Assembly: GCA_905182745.1 (NCBI GenBank)
Contig: CAJJCR010000008.1
Coordinates: 1-64,000 of the forward strand
DNA from: Bacteroidetes bacterium MED-G20
GTDB lineage: Bacteria > Bacteroidota > Bacteroidia > Flavobacteriales_D > Parvicellaceae
Direction: 5' to 3'
DNA: 64,000 nucleotides
A program made the translations under genes and the position numbers. Below are positions 25,532 through 36,200 of this stretch, piece after piece (positions within the stretch are counted from its first letter, which is position 1; every line of letters begins with the position of its first letter). Below the pieces are notes generated by a model. The model was not told the DNA's origin. It made no database searches and saw nothing but the letters and a program-made list of their open reading frames with translations.

Positions 25532-27722
25532 CCATTTCACTCATGAACTTAATTTTCATTAACCTAAGTTCATCTTCGCTATAATCGCCATCAAATTCTT
25601 TGTAAGCCTCGCTAATGTCATCTGATTCAGCATCTTCTAAAAAGTAATCATAAATTTCTTTTTGTGCATCTTCATCAATTATATTATTTAGATAATAATC
25701 TATATTAATTTTAGTCCCAGAAGAAACAATATTTTCAATTTCTAAAATAAGTTCGTCAATTTTTTTATTTTGACTTTTTGCAATGTCCTCTAATGGAAGT
25801 TTACGGTCAATATTGGTTATAATATTTACTTTTTTACCACTTTTATTGACAATACTTTTCATAATAAAGTCTTGAACTCTCTCAATGTTGTTTTCCTCTA
25901 CATATTTTTTTATAAGTTCTATAAACGGGGTGCCATATCTCTTTGCTTTTCCAATCCCAACGCCAGTTATTTTCTGAAGTTCTTCAAAATTTATTGGGTA
26001 CTGCATAGTCATTTCTTCCACTGAAGGATCTTGAAAAATCACAAATGGAGGGATGTTTTTTTTGAGTGCAATACTTTTTCTAAGGTCCTTAAGCATTTTA
26101 AAGAGTTTTTCATCTAATGCGCCTCCTCCTGCTTTTTGATTTAGAATAATGTCTTTATCATCTGTATCGCTAAAGTCATGTTCTTTAATGAGATCAATCT
26201 CTTTCGGATTATTTATAAAATCTTCTCCTTTTTCTGTTAAAACTAATGTTCCATAGGTCTCAATTTCTTTTTTTACAAACCCAAGAACTACAATTTGCCT
26301 AAAAACAGCATGCCAGAAATGCTCGTCTTCTTCGGCTCCGCTATTAAAGAAGGGAGATTCATTTCCTTTGTAGGTTTTAATTTCTGCGTTATTATTACCC
26401 ACCAATATATTTGCAAAGTATTTCACCTTGTGTTTTCCATTGACAGATTTGACACAATCCAGTGCTAGTTTAACATATTGCTTCCCTTTAATTTTTTCTT
26501 TTGGATTTTGAGAGTTATCGCACATACTTGCTCCTGGACCATTGATATCATCAAAATCCTCACCAAAGTAGTGGAGAAGAAATTTTCTTCTATTAATACT
26601 TGTTTCGGAATATGCTACTACTTCTTGAAGCAGTTGATGACCAACTTCTTGTTCTGCCAATGGTTTTCCATGTAAAAAGTTTTCCAATTTCTCAATATCT
26701 TTATAACTATAGAAAGCAAGACAGTGCCCTTCTCCTCCATCTCTACCAGCTCTTCCCGTTTCTTGATAATAACTTTCTAATGATTTAGGAATATCGTGAT
26801 GAATTACAAATCTAACATCCGGTTTGTCAATTCCCATTCCAAAAGCAATAGTGGCAACAATTATATCACACTCTTCCATCAAAAACATATCTTGATGTTT
26901 TGCTCTAGTATTAGGGTCTAGCCCCGCATGGTAGGGTAGTGCAGAAATTGAGTTTACTTGTAATAGTTGAGCAATTTCCTCTACTTTTTTTCTGCTTAAA
27001 CAGTAAATTATTCCAGATTTGCCTATTCTAGGTTTAATAAATCTAATAATTTCTTTTTGAACATTTTTTTTAGGTTTTACCTCGTAGAATAGGTTATCTC
27101 TATTAAAAGATGCTTTGAAAACTGTAGCATCTGTCATTTCTAAGTTCTTTTGAATATCCCCTTGGACTTTTGGAGTAGCTGTGGCTGTAAGAGCAATAAT
27201 TGGAACATCTTCTATTGACTTTATAATTGGCTTTAATCTCCTATATTCTGGTCTAAAATCATGGCCCCACTCAGAAATACAATGTGCTTCATCGATAGCA
27301 AAAAATGAAATTTTTATTTTTTTTAAAAAGTCAATATTTTCTTTTTTTGTTAGGGACTCAGGGGCTACATATAAAAGTTTAGTCGTACCGGAAATTACAT
27401 CATTTTTAACTTTGGTTATTTCTCCTTTATTTAAAGAAGAATTTAAAAAATGAGCAACACCATCATTATCGCTAACTTGTCTTATAGCGTCTACTTGGTT
27501 TTTCATTAAAGCAATTAACGGGGAAACTACAATAGAAGTGCCTTCACACATTAATGCAGGAAGTTGATAACAAAGAGACTTTCCACCTCCGGTAGGCATT
27601 ATAACAAAAGTGTTTTTACCGGAAAGGAGACTTGAAATAACCTTTTCTTGTTCTCCTTTAAAAGAATCAAATCCAAAGTATTTTAATAAAGACGCTTTTA
27701 AGTCTGTTTTAACAATATTCAT
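25524..27722 (-). CDS. recQ: ATP-dependent DNA helicase RecQ
   Basis: 732 residues. Superfamily 2 helicase motifs: FVIMPTGGGKSLCYQLPAL (Walker A), FAIDEAHCISEWGHDFRPEY (DEAH and the RecQ aromatic loop), ALTATATPKVQ, ATIAFGMGIDKPDVRFVIH and YYQETGRAGRDG. The zinc-binding region reads INRRKFLLHYFGEDF then ASMCDNSQNP: of the four Cys of E. coli RecQ only one remains. A winged-helix region and an HRDC domain (EELQKITGVGIGKAKRYGTP) follow, with an extra C-terminal tail. It unwinds DNA 3' to 5' during recombination and fork repair. Confidence 0.93.
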   Translation of the reverse strand: MNIVKTDLKASLLKYFGFDSFKGEQEKVISSLLSGKNTFVIMPTGGGKSLCYQLPALMCEGTSIVVSPLIALMKNQVDAIRQVSDNDGVAHFLNSSLNKGEITKVKNDVISGTTKLLYVAPESLTKKENIDFLKKIKISFFAIDEAHCISEWGHDFRPEYRRLKPIIKSIEDVPIIALTATATPKVQGDIQKNLEMTDATVFKASFNRDNLFYEVKPKKNVQKEIIRFIKPRIGKSGIIYCLSRKKVEEIAQLLQVNSISALPYHAGLDPNTRAKHQDMFLMEECDIIVATIAFGMGIDKPDVRFVIHHDIPKSLESYYQETGRAGRDGGEGHCLAFYSYKDIEKLENFLHGKPLAEQEVGHQLLQEVVAYSETSINRRKFLLHYFGEDFDDINGPGASMCDNSQNPKEKIKGKQYVKLALDCVKSVNGKHKVKYFANILVGNNNAEIKTYKGNESPFFNSGAEEDEHFWHAVFRQIVVLGFVKKEIETYGTLVLTEKGEDFINNPKEIDLIKEHDFSDTDDKDIILNQKAGGGALDEKLFKMLKDLRKSIALKKNIPPFVIFQDPSVEEMTMQYPINFEELQKITGVGIGKAKRYGTPFIELIKKYVEENNIERVQDFIMKSIVNKSGKKVNIITNIDRKLPLEDIAKSQNKKIDELILEIENIVSSGTKINIDYYLNNIIDEDAQKEIYDYFLEDAESDDISEAYKEFDGDYSEDELRLMKIKFMSEMAN

Positions 27723-27778
27723 TTTACAAATTCTTATTACTCTAATATAAAGAATTTAAAGCTATTAATTGACGAAGT

Positions 27779-28954
27779 TTATTTACTTATTTGCTCGAGG
27801 GCAATATAGGCCATTAAGCCAGATGAAATTGAAAATGTTTTTTCATCAATATCAAACGTGGAAGTGTGCAATCTCTTATTAGTTTTTCCATCACTTGTAC
27901 CTATTCTGTAAAAGCAGGAAGGAGAGGATTGGCTGATATATGCAAAATCTTCGGATGTCATTCTTAAATCAAGGTTTATTACATTTTCTTTTCCTAAATA
28001 TTTTTCTGCTGCATTAATCGCGGTTTTTGTTATTTGTTCATTATTGACTAAAAAAGGATATCCAACTTTTATATCAAAATCACATGAGCCACCTGCACTT
28101 TCACAAATTGAACTTGCAATTTTTTTCATTTTTTCATGTGCTAAAAATCTCCACTTCTCATCAAATGTTCTAAAAGTCCCTTTTATTTGAACGGTGTCTG
28201 GTATAATATTTGTTTCTCCTTGTGCATTTACATAGCCAAAGGATAATACTGAAGGATTATTTGGTTTATTGCTTCTACTAATTATTTGTTGAAGATTTGT
28301 AATAATTTGAGATGTCATTAGTACAGGATCGTTTAAAAGATGCGGAAGTGCAGCATGTCCACCTTTTCCTTTAACAGTAATATAAATCTCATCTGCCGAA
28401 GCCATGTACAAACCGGGTCTAAATCCTACTTTTCCAACTTGTAAGTCTGGATATACATGTTGGGCAATACAAGCTTGAGGTTTATTATTAAGAAGTCCAT
28501 CTTCTATCATTAATTTTGCACCTCCAGGAAGTTTTTCCTCTCCAGGTTGAAAAACAAATTTTATTGTGCCATTAAAATCTTCTTTAAGTTCATTCAATAT
28601 TAAAGCAGTTCCTATTAATGATGCACTATGAAAGTCGTGGCCACAAGCATGCATAACCCCATTATTTTTAGACTTGTAGTCGACATTATTGTCTTCCGCA
28701 ATTGGCAATGCATCTAAATCTGCTCGCAATAATATTTCTTTTGTATCAGGATTTCTTCCTTTGACAGTTGCTATTATACCTGTTTCAACATGACCAGCAG
28801 TAAAAGGTATGTTGTTTTTTTTTAATACTGATTGAATGAATTTAGAAGTTTCATATTCTTTGAAAGAAAGTTCTGGATGAGCATGAAGATGCTTTCGAAT
28901 ATTAACAGCTTCTAAAACATGTTTTTTTGCAATATTTCTTACTTTTTCTATCAT
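27779..28954 (-). CDS. M20D-family amidohydrolase (N-acyl-amino-acid or hippurate type)
   Basis: 391 residues. Metal and active-site motifs: HLHAHPELSFKEYETSKF, ILLRADLDALPI, GVMHACGHDFHSASLIG, FVFQPGEEKLPGGAKLM, and MTSEDFAYI near the end. A dimerisation lid (VKGKGGHAALPHLLNDPVLM) sits in the middle. The family cleaves the acyl amide of N-acyl amino acids in the cytoplasm with a di-metal centre. The exact substrate is not predictable. It overlaps the TauE-like gene by 4 bp, so both are one operon. Confidence 0.9.
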   Translation of the reverse strand: MIEKVRNIAKKHVLEAVNIRKHLHAHPELSFKEYETSKFIQSVLKKNNIPFTAGHVETGIIATVKGRNPDTKEILLRADLDALPIAEDNNVDYKSKNNGVMHACGHDFHSASLIGTALILNELKEDFNGTIKFVFQPGEEKLPGGAKLMIEDGLLNNKPQACIAQHVYPDLQVGKVGFRPGLYMASADEIYITVKGKGGHAALPHLLNDPVLMTSQIITNLQQIISRSNKPNNPSVLSFGYVNAQGETNIIPDTVQIKGTFRTFDEKWRFLAHEKMKKIASSICESAGGSCDFDIKVGYPFLVNNEQITKTAINAAEKYLGKENVINLDLRMTSEDFAYISQSSPSCFYRIGTSDGKTNKRLHTSTFDIDEKTFSISSGLMAYIALEQISK

Positions 28955-29373
28955 TTCATGTAATGCTGAACACCACTAATAATCATCTTAACAGATGCAT
29001 AAAGCATGAAAACTCCAAAGATTAATTGTACAATATGAACTGGAGTATTAAAGGTCAACTTTGATCCTATCCATCCTCCAAAAATGAAAAAAATGGCCAT
29101 AATTAAAGAATAATAGAGTAGTAAATTTTTATAGTCTATGGTATCAACAACCATATTAAATGTGCCAGTTTGGTAATAGTTATAAAAAGCCAAGATTCCT
29201 ATAGGCGGCAACATTAATGCAAGCGAAACTCCTTGAGCTTGATATTGATCTAGTTTTAAAAAATATATTAATGCAGGAATTATTATAATACCTCCACCAA
29301 TCCCAATGTATCCACTTGCAATACCAGCTGCAAGACCAATTAGTGATAAAGTAATAAATGTATTTAAATCCAT
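28951..29373 (-). CDS. TauE/SafE-family membrane protein, half-size
   Basis: 140 residues, four hydrophobic helices. It opens with LIGLAAGIASGYIGIGGGII then LIYFLKLDQYQAQGVSLALM, the signature of the N-terminal repeat of TauE/SafE exporters. Full-length members have two such halves (about 250 residues), so this protein would need to dimerise. Such short versions exist in Bacteroidota. Substrate (sulfite, sulfoacetate or other organic anions) is unknown. First gene of a pair with the M20 amidohydrolase. Confidence 0.75.
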   Translation of the reverse strand: MDLNTFITLSLIGLAAGIASGYIGIGGGIIIIPALIYFLKLDQYQAQGVSLALMLPPIGILAFYNYYQTGTFNMVVDTIDYKNLLLYYSLIMAIFFIFGGWIGSKLTFNTPVHIVQLIFGVFMLYASVKMIISGVQHYMK

Positions 29374-29380
29374 GTTTTTC

Positions 29381-32300
29381 TTAAAAGTCTAATGATAAAG
29401 ATAGTTGTTTAATTGAAGGCATTAAGATTTTATCATCAATTCCATATCCCCAATCTAATCGTACGTAATAGCCGAAAATTCTAGATCTAAGGCCAAAACC
29501 ATAGCTGTAAATTATAGGTTCTTTTTGGCTTTTAATGTTTATAGTATAATTGTGTCCATTTATAATAGAGCTATTAAATGAATTCTCAATTGAATAAGGT
29601 GTTTTACCAGTCCATGCAGATCCAATATCTCCAAAACCAATTACCATGAAATTTTCTAAAAAGTCAGAGCTTAAAGGTTTTTTTGAAAAGTAACTAAATA
29701 GAGGAACTCTAAGTTCATTACTTATGGCTATAAATGAATTTCCATTTCTAGCATTTTGGTAAAATCCTCTTATTGGAGAAGCAATTGTTTGGAATTGAAA
29801 ATTTATGTTGGGATCTGGAAGTATGGTGGGGTCAAAATTAGCCCATAGATAACCATCAACTCCACCCAAGTAGTATAAAAGCCTTTGAGAACCTAAGGAT
29901 GTACTTGCAGCTATTCTTGAAGCAAAAACAATATTCCTATGAATTTTTTGGTAATTTCTTAGGTCGAGACCTAATACAAAAAAGTCGGTATTTGTATTTA
30001 ATAATTCATTGTAACCTTCTACCCAAGTTTTGAATTTAAAACCATTATTAATATTTAGTGATATAGGTCTTGTAACGTCAAATACATATTCTAGAAGACC
30101 TCCAAAAAGTATAAAATTATCATTTGGTGTTTTTAATGTTGTTGGAGAATTACTTAATGTAGTTACTTTGTCAAATCTTAAATTTGTAGTCAGTCGAAGA
30201 CTACTAACTTCGCTAAAAGGAAAAGAGAATTGATGTTTTATATCATTAACAACAGTTTTTTTTATGATATCGTCGCTAAATACATCTTCAAATGATTGTC
30301 TAGATACTTGTGTTCTTTGATCAACTCTATTTTTTAAGTTTTCATAAATGGCTATTAACCCTATGTTATTTAGTTGAACAGGTCCTTTTAACCCTCCACT
30401 TATTTTATAATCTTCGAATACATCTTTTGCTTGAACTAGCGTAAATCCGTCAAAACCTGCATTTTTAAATCCCGAAGTGCTATATCTCTGATAAGCTTGA
30501 TTATTAAAAGTTGGATTAAGTTGCATTATAAATTCACCAATAGTAAAATTTATATTGTAGACTTTTTGAGTAGGTAATTTTATATTATGGTCTTTTATAG
30601 TTTCAGTTTCATTAAAATCTTTAGATTCTAAAAGTTGTTTTTTTTCATCCTCAAATCTATAATTATAGATATCTATTTTTTTTTCCTCCTCTAAATACGC
30701 AGTATTGAAATCTAAATTCACATTTTTGGTGTTAATATTTTTGAAGTAAGTTTTTGATGACTTATTTTCAAACATAGTGCAGTTTTTTCTGTTCCCTAAA
30801 TAAAATTCATAATTGTTATTTCTACGGTACAATAAACTGTATAGAGAAGTTTTAGAACTAAAATCAATCTCTAAAGAGTTTCTGCTAAAGTGCGATAACT
30901 GGTGTGTGCTACTTATATAGCGATAGTGTATCATGGTGTCAATATGACTTATAGTACTGTCTACTATCGTTTGAAAATGATTATAAATTCCATTTTCATC
31001 ACTTAAAAAATTATAGTTGTTTTTGGTAGTTGGTTGAGGTTGTATTTCGTTATGGTTTTTTGTATTTGTTAATTGAATAATTTTTTTAGTGACACTGCTT
31101 ATTTTATACAAATCAAAATTATTTTTAAATAAATTAGAATTTATATTATCCAAAGGTCTATTAGAAGTAAATATTATTTGATTAGATTTTGGGATATATT
31201 TAGCATCTAAATCATCGAAAACATCATTGGTCAACTGAGTGTGGCTATTACCCAAGACAGTGTACTCAAAGATGTCAGAATAACTGTCTTTAACAGCAGA
31301 TAACACCATTTTTGTTCCTTTTTTGTTATAGGAAGAACTCAATACTTTCTCCAACCCCAATAAATATTTTATATTCTTTTTTTTATTTAAAAGATTGTAA
31401 AGATTTAAAGTGATGCCACCTTTTTTCTCTTCAAATATTGCCAAAACCTCTCCGCTAGGGTGCCAGTCTAAAATGGGATAGGAAAGGTCGGGAATTCTAT
31501 TTAGTTTGTAATCTCCTTTGATTATAGTTTGAATTTTGTCTTCTTTAATATCCAATATTTTGACCTTGTATTGTCCAAGATAATGTTCTGAAAAAGCAAT
31601 TTTTGACCCATCAGAACTCATTCTTAATTGTCTTATGGTTCTATTTTTTTTAACTTTTATATTCAATTTATCTTCATTTGGCTCCATACAATTAACCACA
31701 TCGTTTGAATACTGAATTTTAAAATGATCAAAGAAATCTTGTTGAATCATTTCCGAAGAAACTCCAAGGACATAAATAAAACCACTTTCTACACTTTTAC
31801 TAACCTTCATCATATACATCAAATTTGGAATCATATTCTTTCCAAAAACAATGTCTATATATCTCCAAAGCCCATGTCCATATAATCTAGATTCAAGATT
31901 ACTTAGTGATTGAAACCTTTTAGTTTTTTCACTAAGAATTAAGTCTTTTAGTTCAGAATCTAATCTTGAGTTCCAATCCTGAGAAAGATAATCGACCAAG
32001 CCTTCTTTAAACCATGAAGGCAGGTTAATAAATGTTGTATTCTTGACGGTCTGTTTCCAATCAGTTCCATAAAGTATTTTATTAACTAATATTTCTGCAA
32101 CTCCTCTTTTAATTTGATTTTCAAAATCTACATGATTTCCGTTGAAGTACAAAAATATTTTTTGACCTTCTATATTGGAAGTTCCTCCAATATTTGATGA
32201 AATTTCATTAGTTAGACCTATGTTGCTCTGTCTGAATTTACTTTGACTATTGTAAACTATAAGATGAATTTTCTCTTCAATTGAAAAGTCTATAAATTTT

Positions 32301-32554
32301 TCTATTTTTTTTTGAAAATCATAGGCTGTTTTTGCTGCAAATTTCGCATGTTCTCTTCCACCTTTAGAAAAATATACTTTAGATCTTTCAAACTCAAAAG
32401 ATTGCCAAAAAAAAGAGTTGTATTGAACCCTGTTTTGACCAAATGGAATGTTAGATCCTGTGTAATACTGTGAAAAAACAGAATAACTGCTAATAATTAT
32501 CAATATGACTAAAAACTTTCTCAATTTTTCCGTTTCAAAGATAACTAATTTCAT
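29381..32554 (-). CDS. Large envelope protein: inactive peptidase-MA-like domain, TolB-like propeller, C-terminal beta-barrel
   Basis: 1057 residues. Signal peptide (LVILIIISSYSVFSQ). Residues about 30-270 resemble a peptidase-MA-type domain (LPSWFKEGLVDYLSQDWNSR), but where HExxH is expected the sequence reads IKRGVAEILVNKILYG, so it is probably not catalytic. Residues about 290-500 contain WD40/TolB-like blades (QLRMSSDGSKIAFSEHYLG, LSYPILDWHPSGEVLAIFEE, YIPKSNQIIFTSNRPLD). The last 350 or so residues have alternating strands and end in LSLSLDF with an aromatic last residue, as in surface-antigen barrels inserted by BAM. Role unknown. Confidence 0.65.
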   Translation of the reverse strand: MKLVIFETEKLRKFLVILIIISSYSVFSQYYTGSNIPFGQNRVQYNSFFWQSFEFERSKVYFSKGGREHAKFAAKTAYDFQKKIEKFIDFSIEEKIHLIVYNSQSKFRQSNIGLTNEISSNIGGTSNIEGQKIFLYFNGNHVDFENQIKRGVAEILVNKILYGTDWKQTVKNTTFINLPSWFKEGLVDYLSQDWNSRLDSELKDLILSEKTKRFQSLSNLESRLYGHGLWRYIDIVFGKNMIPNLMYMMKVSKSVESGFIYVLGVSSEMIQQDFFDHFKIQYSNDVVNCMEPNEDKLNIKVKKNRTIRQLRMSSDGSKIAFSEHYLGQYKVKILDIKEDKIQTIIKGDYKLNRIPDLSYPILDWHPSGEVLAIFEEKKGGITLNLYNLLNKKKNIKYLLGLEKVLSSSYNKKGTKMVLSAVKDSYSDIFEYTVLGNSHTQLTNDVFDDLDAKYIPKSNQIIFTSNRPLDNINSNLFKNNFDLYKISSVTKKIIQLTNTKNHNEIQPQPTTKNNYNFLSDENGIYNHFQTIVDSTISHIDTMIHYRYISSTHQLSHFSRNSLEIDFSSKTSLYSLLYRRNNNYEFYLGNRKNCTMFENKSSKTYFKNINTKNVNLDFNTAYLEEEKKIDIYNYRFEDEKKQLLESKDFNETETIKDHNIKLPTQKVYNINFTIGEFIMQLNPTFNNQAYQRYSTSGFKNAGFDGFTLVQAKDVFEDYKISGGLKGPVQLNNIGLIAIYENLKNRVDQRTQVSRQSFEDVFSDDIIKKTVVNDIKHQFSFPFSEVSSLRLTTNLRFDKVTTLSNSPTTLKTPNDNFILFGGLLEYVFDVTRPISLNINNGFKFKTWVEGYNELLNTNTDFFVLGLDLRNYQKIHRNIVFASRIAASTSLGSQRLLYYLGGVDGYLWANFDPTILPDPNINFQFQTIASPIRGFYQNARNGNSFIAISNELRVPLFSYFSKKPLSSDFLENFMVIGFGDIGSAWTGKTPYSIENSFNSSIINGHNYTINIKSQKEPIIYSYGFGLRSRIFGYYVRLDWGYGIDDKILMPSIKQLSLSLDF

Positions 32555-32563
32555 GCCATAGTT

Positions 32564-32571
32564 TAATTTTG
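32564..32571 (+). promoter_or_regulatory. -7 promoter element before the MBL hydrolase
   Basis: TAATTTTG matches TAnnTTTG, 16 bp before the ATG at 32588, in the 33-bp divergent spacer. No -33 match is apparent. Confidence 0.3.
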
Positions 32572-32587
32572 AATTTAAAACCTAAAA

Positions 32588-33229
32588 ATGCTTTACGTAA
32601 AAAAATTCACTTTCAATCCATTCTCAGAAAACACTTACGTTGTAACCGACAAATTAAACAATTCTGTAATTATAGATCCTGGTTGTTATTATAAAGCTGA
32701 ACAAGCTGAACTAGACAATTATATTTTGAAAAATAATTTAAAATTAAAATCTATTCTTCATACTCACAGCCATTTGGACCATATGTTTGGTACTGCTTAT
32801 TTAGCAGATAAATATAATTTAGATTTATGGATTTGTAAAGAAGATTTAGTAACCTATGAATCCTATGAAAAAGTTTGTGAAGTCTATGGTATACCAATTA
32901 CTTTTAGTCCCAATCCCACCCCAAAATTTTTTGACCTAAAGAAGTTAATCCAAATAGATGGAATTAAGTTTAAAATATTATTTGTACCAGGACATTCCCC
33001 AGGTCATGTAGCATTTTATAATCAAGAGAATAATTTCTTAATTAATGGGGACTGTCTGTTTGAAAATAGTATTGGTAGAACAGATCTACCAGGAGGAAAT
33101 CACCAACAACTTTTAGATTCCATTAAAAATGAAATTTTCAAGTTACCAGCTGAGACTTTAGTTTATTGTGGGCATGGTAATGAAACAACTATAAAAATGG
33201 AGAAAAGTTCAAATCCTTTCCTCCGTTAA
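32588..33229 (+). CDS. Metallo-beta-lactamase-fold hydrolase (glyoxalase II-like)
   Basis: 213 residues. Metal motif HTHSHLDHMFGTAYLADKY (HxHxDH, His60/His62/Asp64/His65), then FVPGHSPGHVAFYN, NGDCLFENSIGRTDLPGGN and YCGHGNETT supply the other ligands. This is the YcbL-like branch of small glyoxalase II-related proteins, which hydrolyse thioesters such as S-lactoylglutathione in some species; the true substrate here is not known. Cytoplasmic, single gene, convergent with the giant T9SS protein gene. Confidence 0.9.
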   Translation: MLYVKKFTFNPFSENTYVVTDKLNNSVIIDPGCYYKAEQAELDNYILKNNLKLKSILHTHSHLDHMFGTAYLADKYNLDLWICKEDLVTYESYEKVCEVYGIPITFSPNPTPKFFDLKKLIQIDGIKFKILFVPGHSPGHVAFYNQENNFLINGDCLFENSIGRTDLPGGNHQQLLDSIKNEIFKLPAETLVYCGHGNETTIKMEKSSNPFLR

Positions 33230-33244
33230 TTATATATCTTAAAA

Positions 33245-36200
33245 CTAGTTAATTATCAATTTTTTAGTTTTAACATTTCCATTTTGGTTGGCTTTTACGA
33301 TGTAAACGCCTCTGCTAATATTTTCTATATTAATATTTTGATTTTTATTAGATATAGTATTGTTATAAATTACTTTTCCATTTAGGTCTAATATTTCAAT
33401 TTCTGTTGTAGCAGTTATATTGGTCATGTAAATTTCAAAAGATCCATTATTAGGATTTGGATGAGATGTTAAAATTCACCAAGATTATTTTCTTTAATAC
33501 TTCACACAAGGATCGACATATGCTACAGCTTCTTGCATTTCACTATAGCAGCTTATAGTGGAGATATCCCAATTGTAGAAAAAGAAATAAAAGTCTGTAG
33601 AACCATTGGATGCTTGAGTAATAGAAGCTACATTTCCATAATCGTATGGATAGGATGCATTGGTTGTATTTCTATAAAGAGATAAGGTACCTGGACTAAT
33701 CGCTGAAATATACATTCCATATGCTAGTCCAGCTGGTATATTAACACCAATTGGCACTTTGTGACCACTAATTGTATTTACTGGTGCAGTTATGGTGTAA
33801 GTTCCATTAAAGATAGTACTACCTAAGACACTTTGAATAATAATTCCAACAGTTCCTGTATCGGATGGATAAATAGTAACAGAATCAATAGTTAAATCAT
33901 TATAGACATCAAACATAAGACCGTCTGTAAAGAAATTATAGTAGCCTCCACCGCCAAAAGTATTGTTGGTAGCACCCATGTTGCCTGGAGCTAATTCTTG
34001 ATAGGCGGCAAAATAACTTGTTGTAGTGGTAATGGTGTCAGTAGTCATAGTATCACCAGTTCCTATGAAACCTCCTGCAGCATCAAACCAGTCAAAATCC
34101 ACACCTGATGGACCAGAAGCTGTAAGGGTTGCAGATTGTCCATTTGGATTAAATGCATCTACACAAACTGTATCATCTGTTACAGTGGGAGCAAAAGGAG
34201 TGTAGTAATTTTGAAAAGTAAGTGTAGATCCGTATGCATCGTTTGCAGTATTGTCATCATTTGGAAGGTTGGTAGTAAAGTCAAAACTATAGGTTCCATC
34301 TTGGGTTAAATCCACTGGTAGAGTAAATGTGTACAATAATGAATCACCAGGAAATAAGGTGTCAAAAATAGTTTCCACAAAAGGAGTTCCGTTAAGAGAA
34401 TACTGAATGGTAAACCCAGACTGAGGTAAATAACCAAAGTTGAAAATAGTAGCAGTAACTATAGAACTATCTACTTCACATCCTGTAGATGCAGTAGGTA
34501 AATTAGCAAGCACAATACCCACATCATTTTGGGGCCCTTCTCTCACTTCGAAATTGTCTATTGCAATATCACCAGTAAATGAACTTCCAACTACTCCAAT
34601 TACCTTAAAATGTACAATTCCTGAGAAAGCGGCAATTGAAATAACTTCTTCGTTCCATTGATTTCCTTGATCACCTGATTTTGTGAAAATAGTATTATAG
34701 CTTAGCCCTCCATCATCTGAAATTTCAATAGTCAAATCTGCTGTTGTAAGCCCATACATATGGTGAAATAGTCTAAGTTCAGCTGCTGCTAATGAACTAA
34801 TATCAATACTTTCAGAATACATTACAGCTTGCTGACCAGCAGTTCTTGGGGAGGAAGTTTCTATATACATATAATTTCCACCACCAGTCATATCATCTGA
34901 CGGTCCGGTACTAGAAGAACTTGTTCCACTTGCGTCCAATGTCCAATCAAAATCATCGTTTAAATCCTGATTCCAACAAATTGGAAATCCTGAATCAAAG
35001 TCTGTGTAATATGGTGCATTAGTAGATACACAAGGAGTAAGAAATGTTGTTGGGCCAGAAATTATACTAGTGTCTCCTGAGGCACAAATTGCTTGCACAT
35101 AAAAATTATAAGTAGTGCTAGAACTTACTACCAAATCAACAGTATCATTGGTAACAGCAATAGGTGTAGTAGTAGATATTTGACCTGTGCTAGGAACAAG
35201 ATAAACCAACCATGAACTATGGTTACTAGACCCAGTCCAGCTTAAATTGACACTGTCAGCACTAACACTATTAACCGCAAGAGTTGTTGGTAACGGACTT
35301 GCACATGAAATACAAGAAACAACCTCAATTAAATCAATAGCTACATCGCCAGTAAAGGAAGTTCCACTAGTGTAGTCGAATTCTAGATAAATTTGCTGTC
35401 CTACGTAGCTTCCAAGGTTAATTCCTACATTCTGATACGCAGCTGCGTTACTAGTTTGTAGTTGACCTGTGTTGGAAAAGACTGTAGAAAAAGGACCTGT
35501 TGGGCTGGTTCCAATTCCTAAATTTAAAGTGCCTATTTCTGCGCCATATGCATGTATCCAAAATGAAAGTTCTGCATCGTCTGCAGCAGTTCCTAAATCT
35601 ATCATTGGAGAAACAATGCTTCCAGAAGAAGGATTTACTCCACTAGTCTCGTAATAAAAATAATTAGAACCACTATGAGCACCACTAGGGCCAGTCCCTG
35701 TTGAACTAGTGGTACCACTCTTGACATTCCACTGTCCTGCAGTAGTTCCAGTGCCGAAAGTACCTGCCCAACCTCCTTGAGTTTCTAAATCATCTGTAAA
35801 TACTATTCCAGGGTTACCCCCAGAAACACAATTCACGCCAATAGGTCCTTGAATAAGAGTATTGATATTTAGCGGACCTGTCCAATAGCTAGAATCGTTG
35901 CTAGCACAAATTGCTTGAACATAGAATGAATAAGCACTTGAAGGACTTAACCCAGTTAGAGAATAACTTGTAGAACTTGTGGAGTCCATTGTTCCAGTAC
36001 CTAATGCAAAACCTGCATTACCCCACTGAATGTTCCAAAGAGTTTCGTTGCCACCTGGTGTCCATGAGAAATCAGCACTTCCACCAGTAATATTAGAAGC
36101 TGCTAAATTAGTCGGAGCTACACACGAAGGAATATCTTCATAATTAAAATCATCCATCCATATATAGTCAAATGTGCTATTTAAACCGTGTCGAAAGGCA

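Noticed and set aside
29381-32554. Active zinc peptidase in the N-terminal domain
   Set aside because: The HExxH motif is absent where the family has it.
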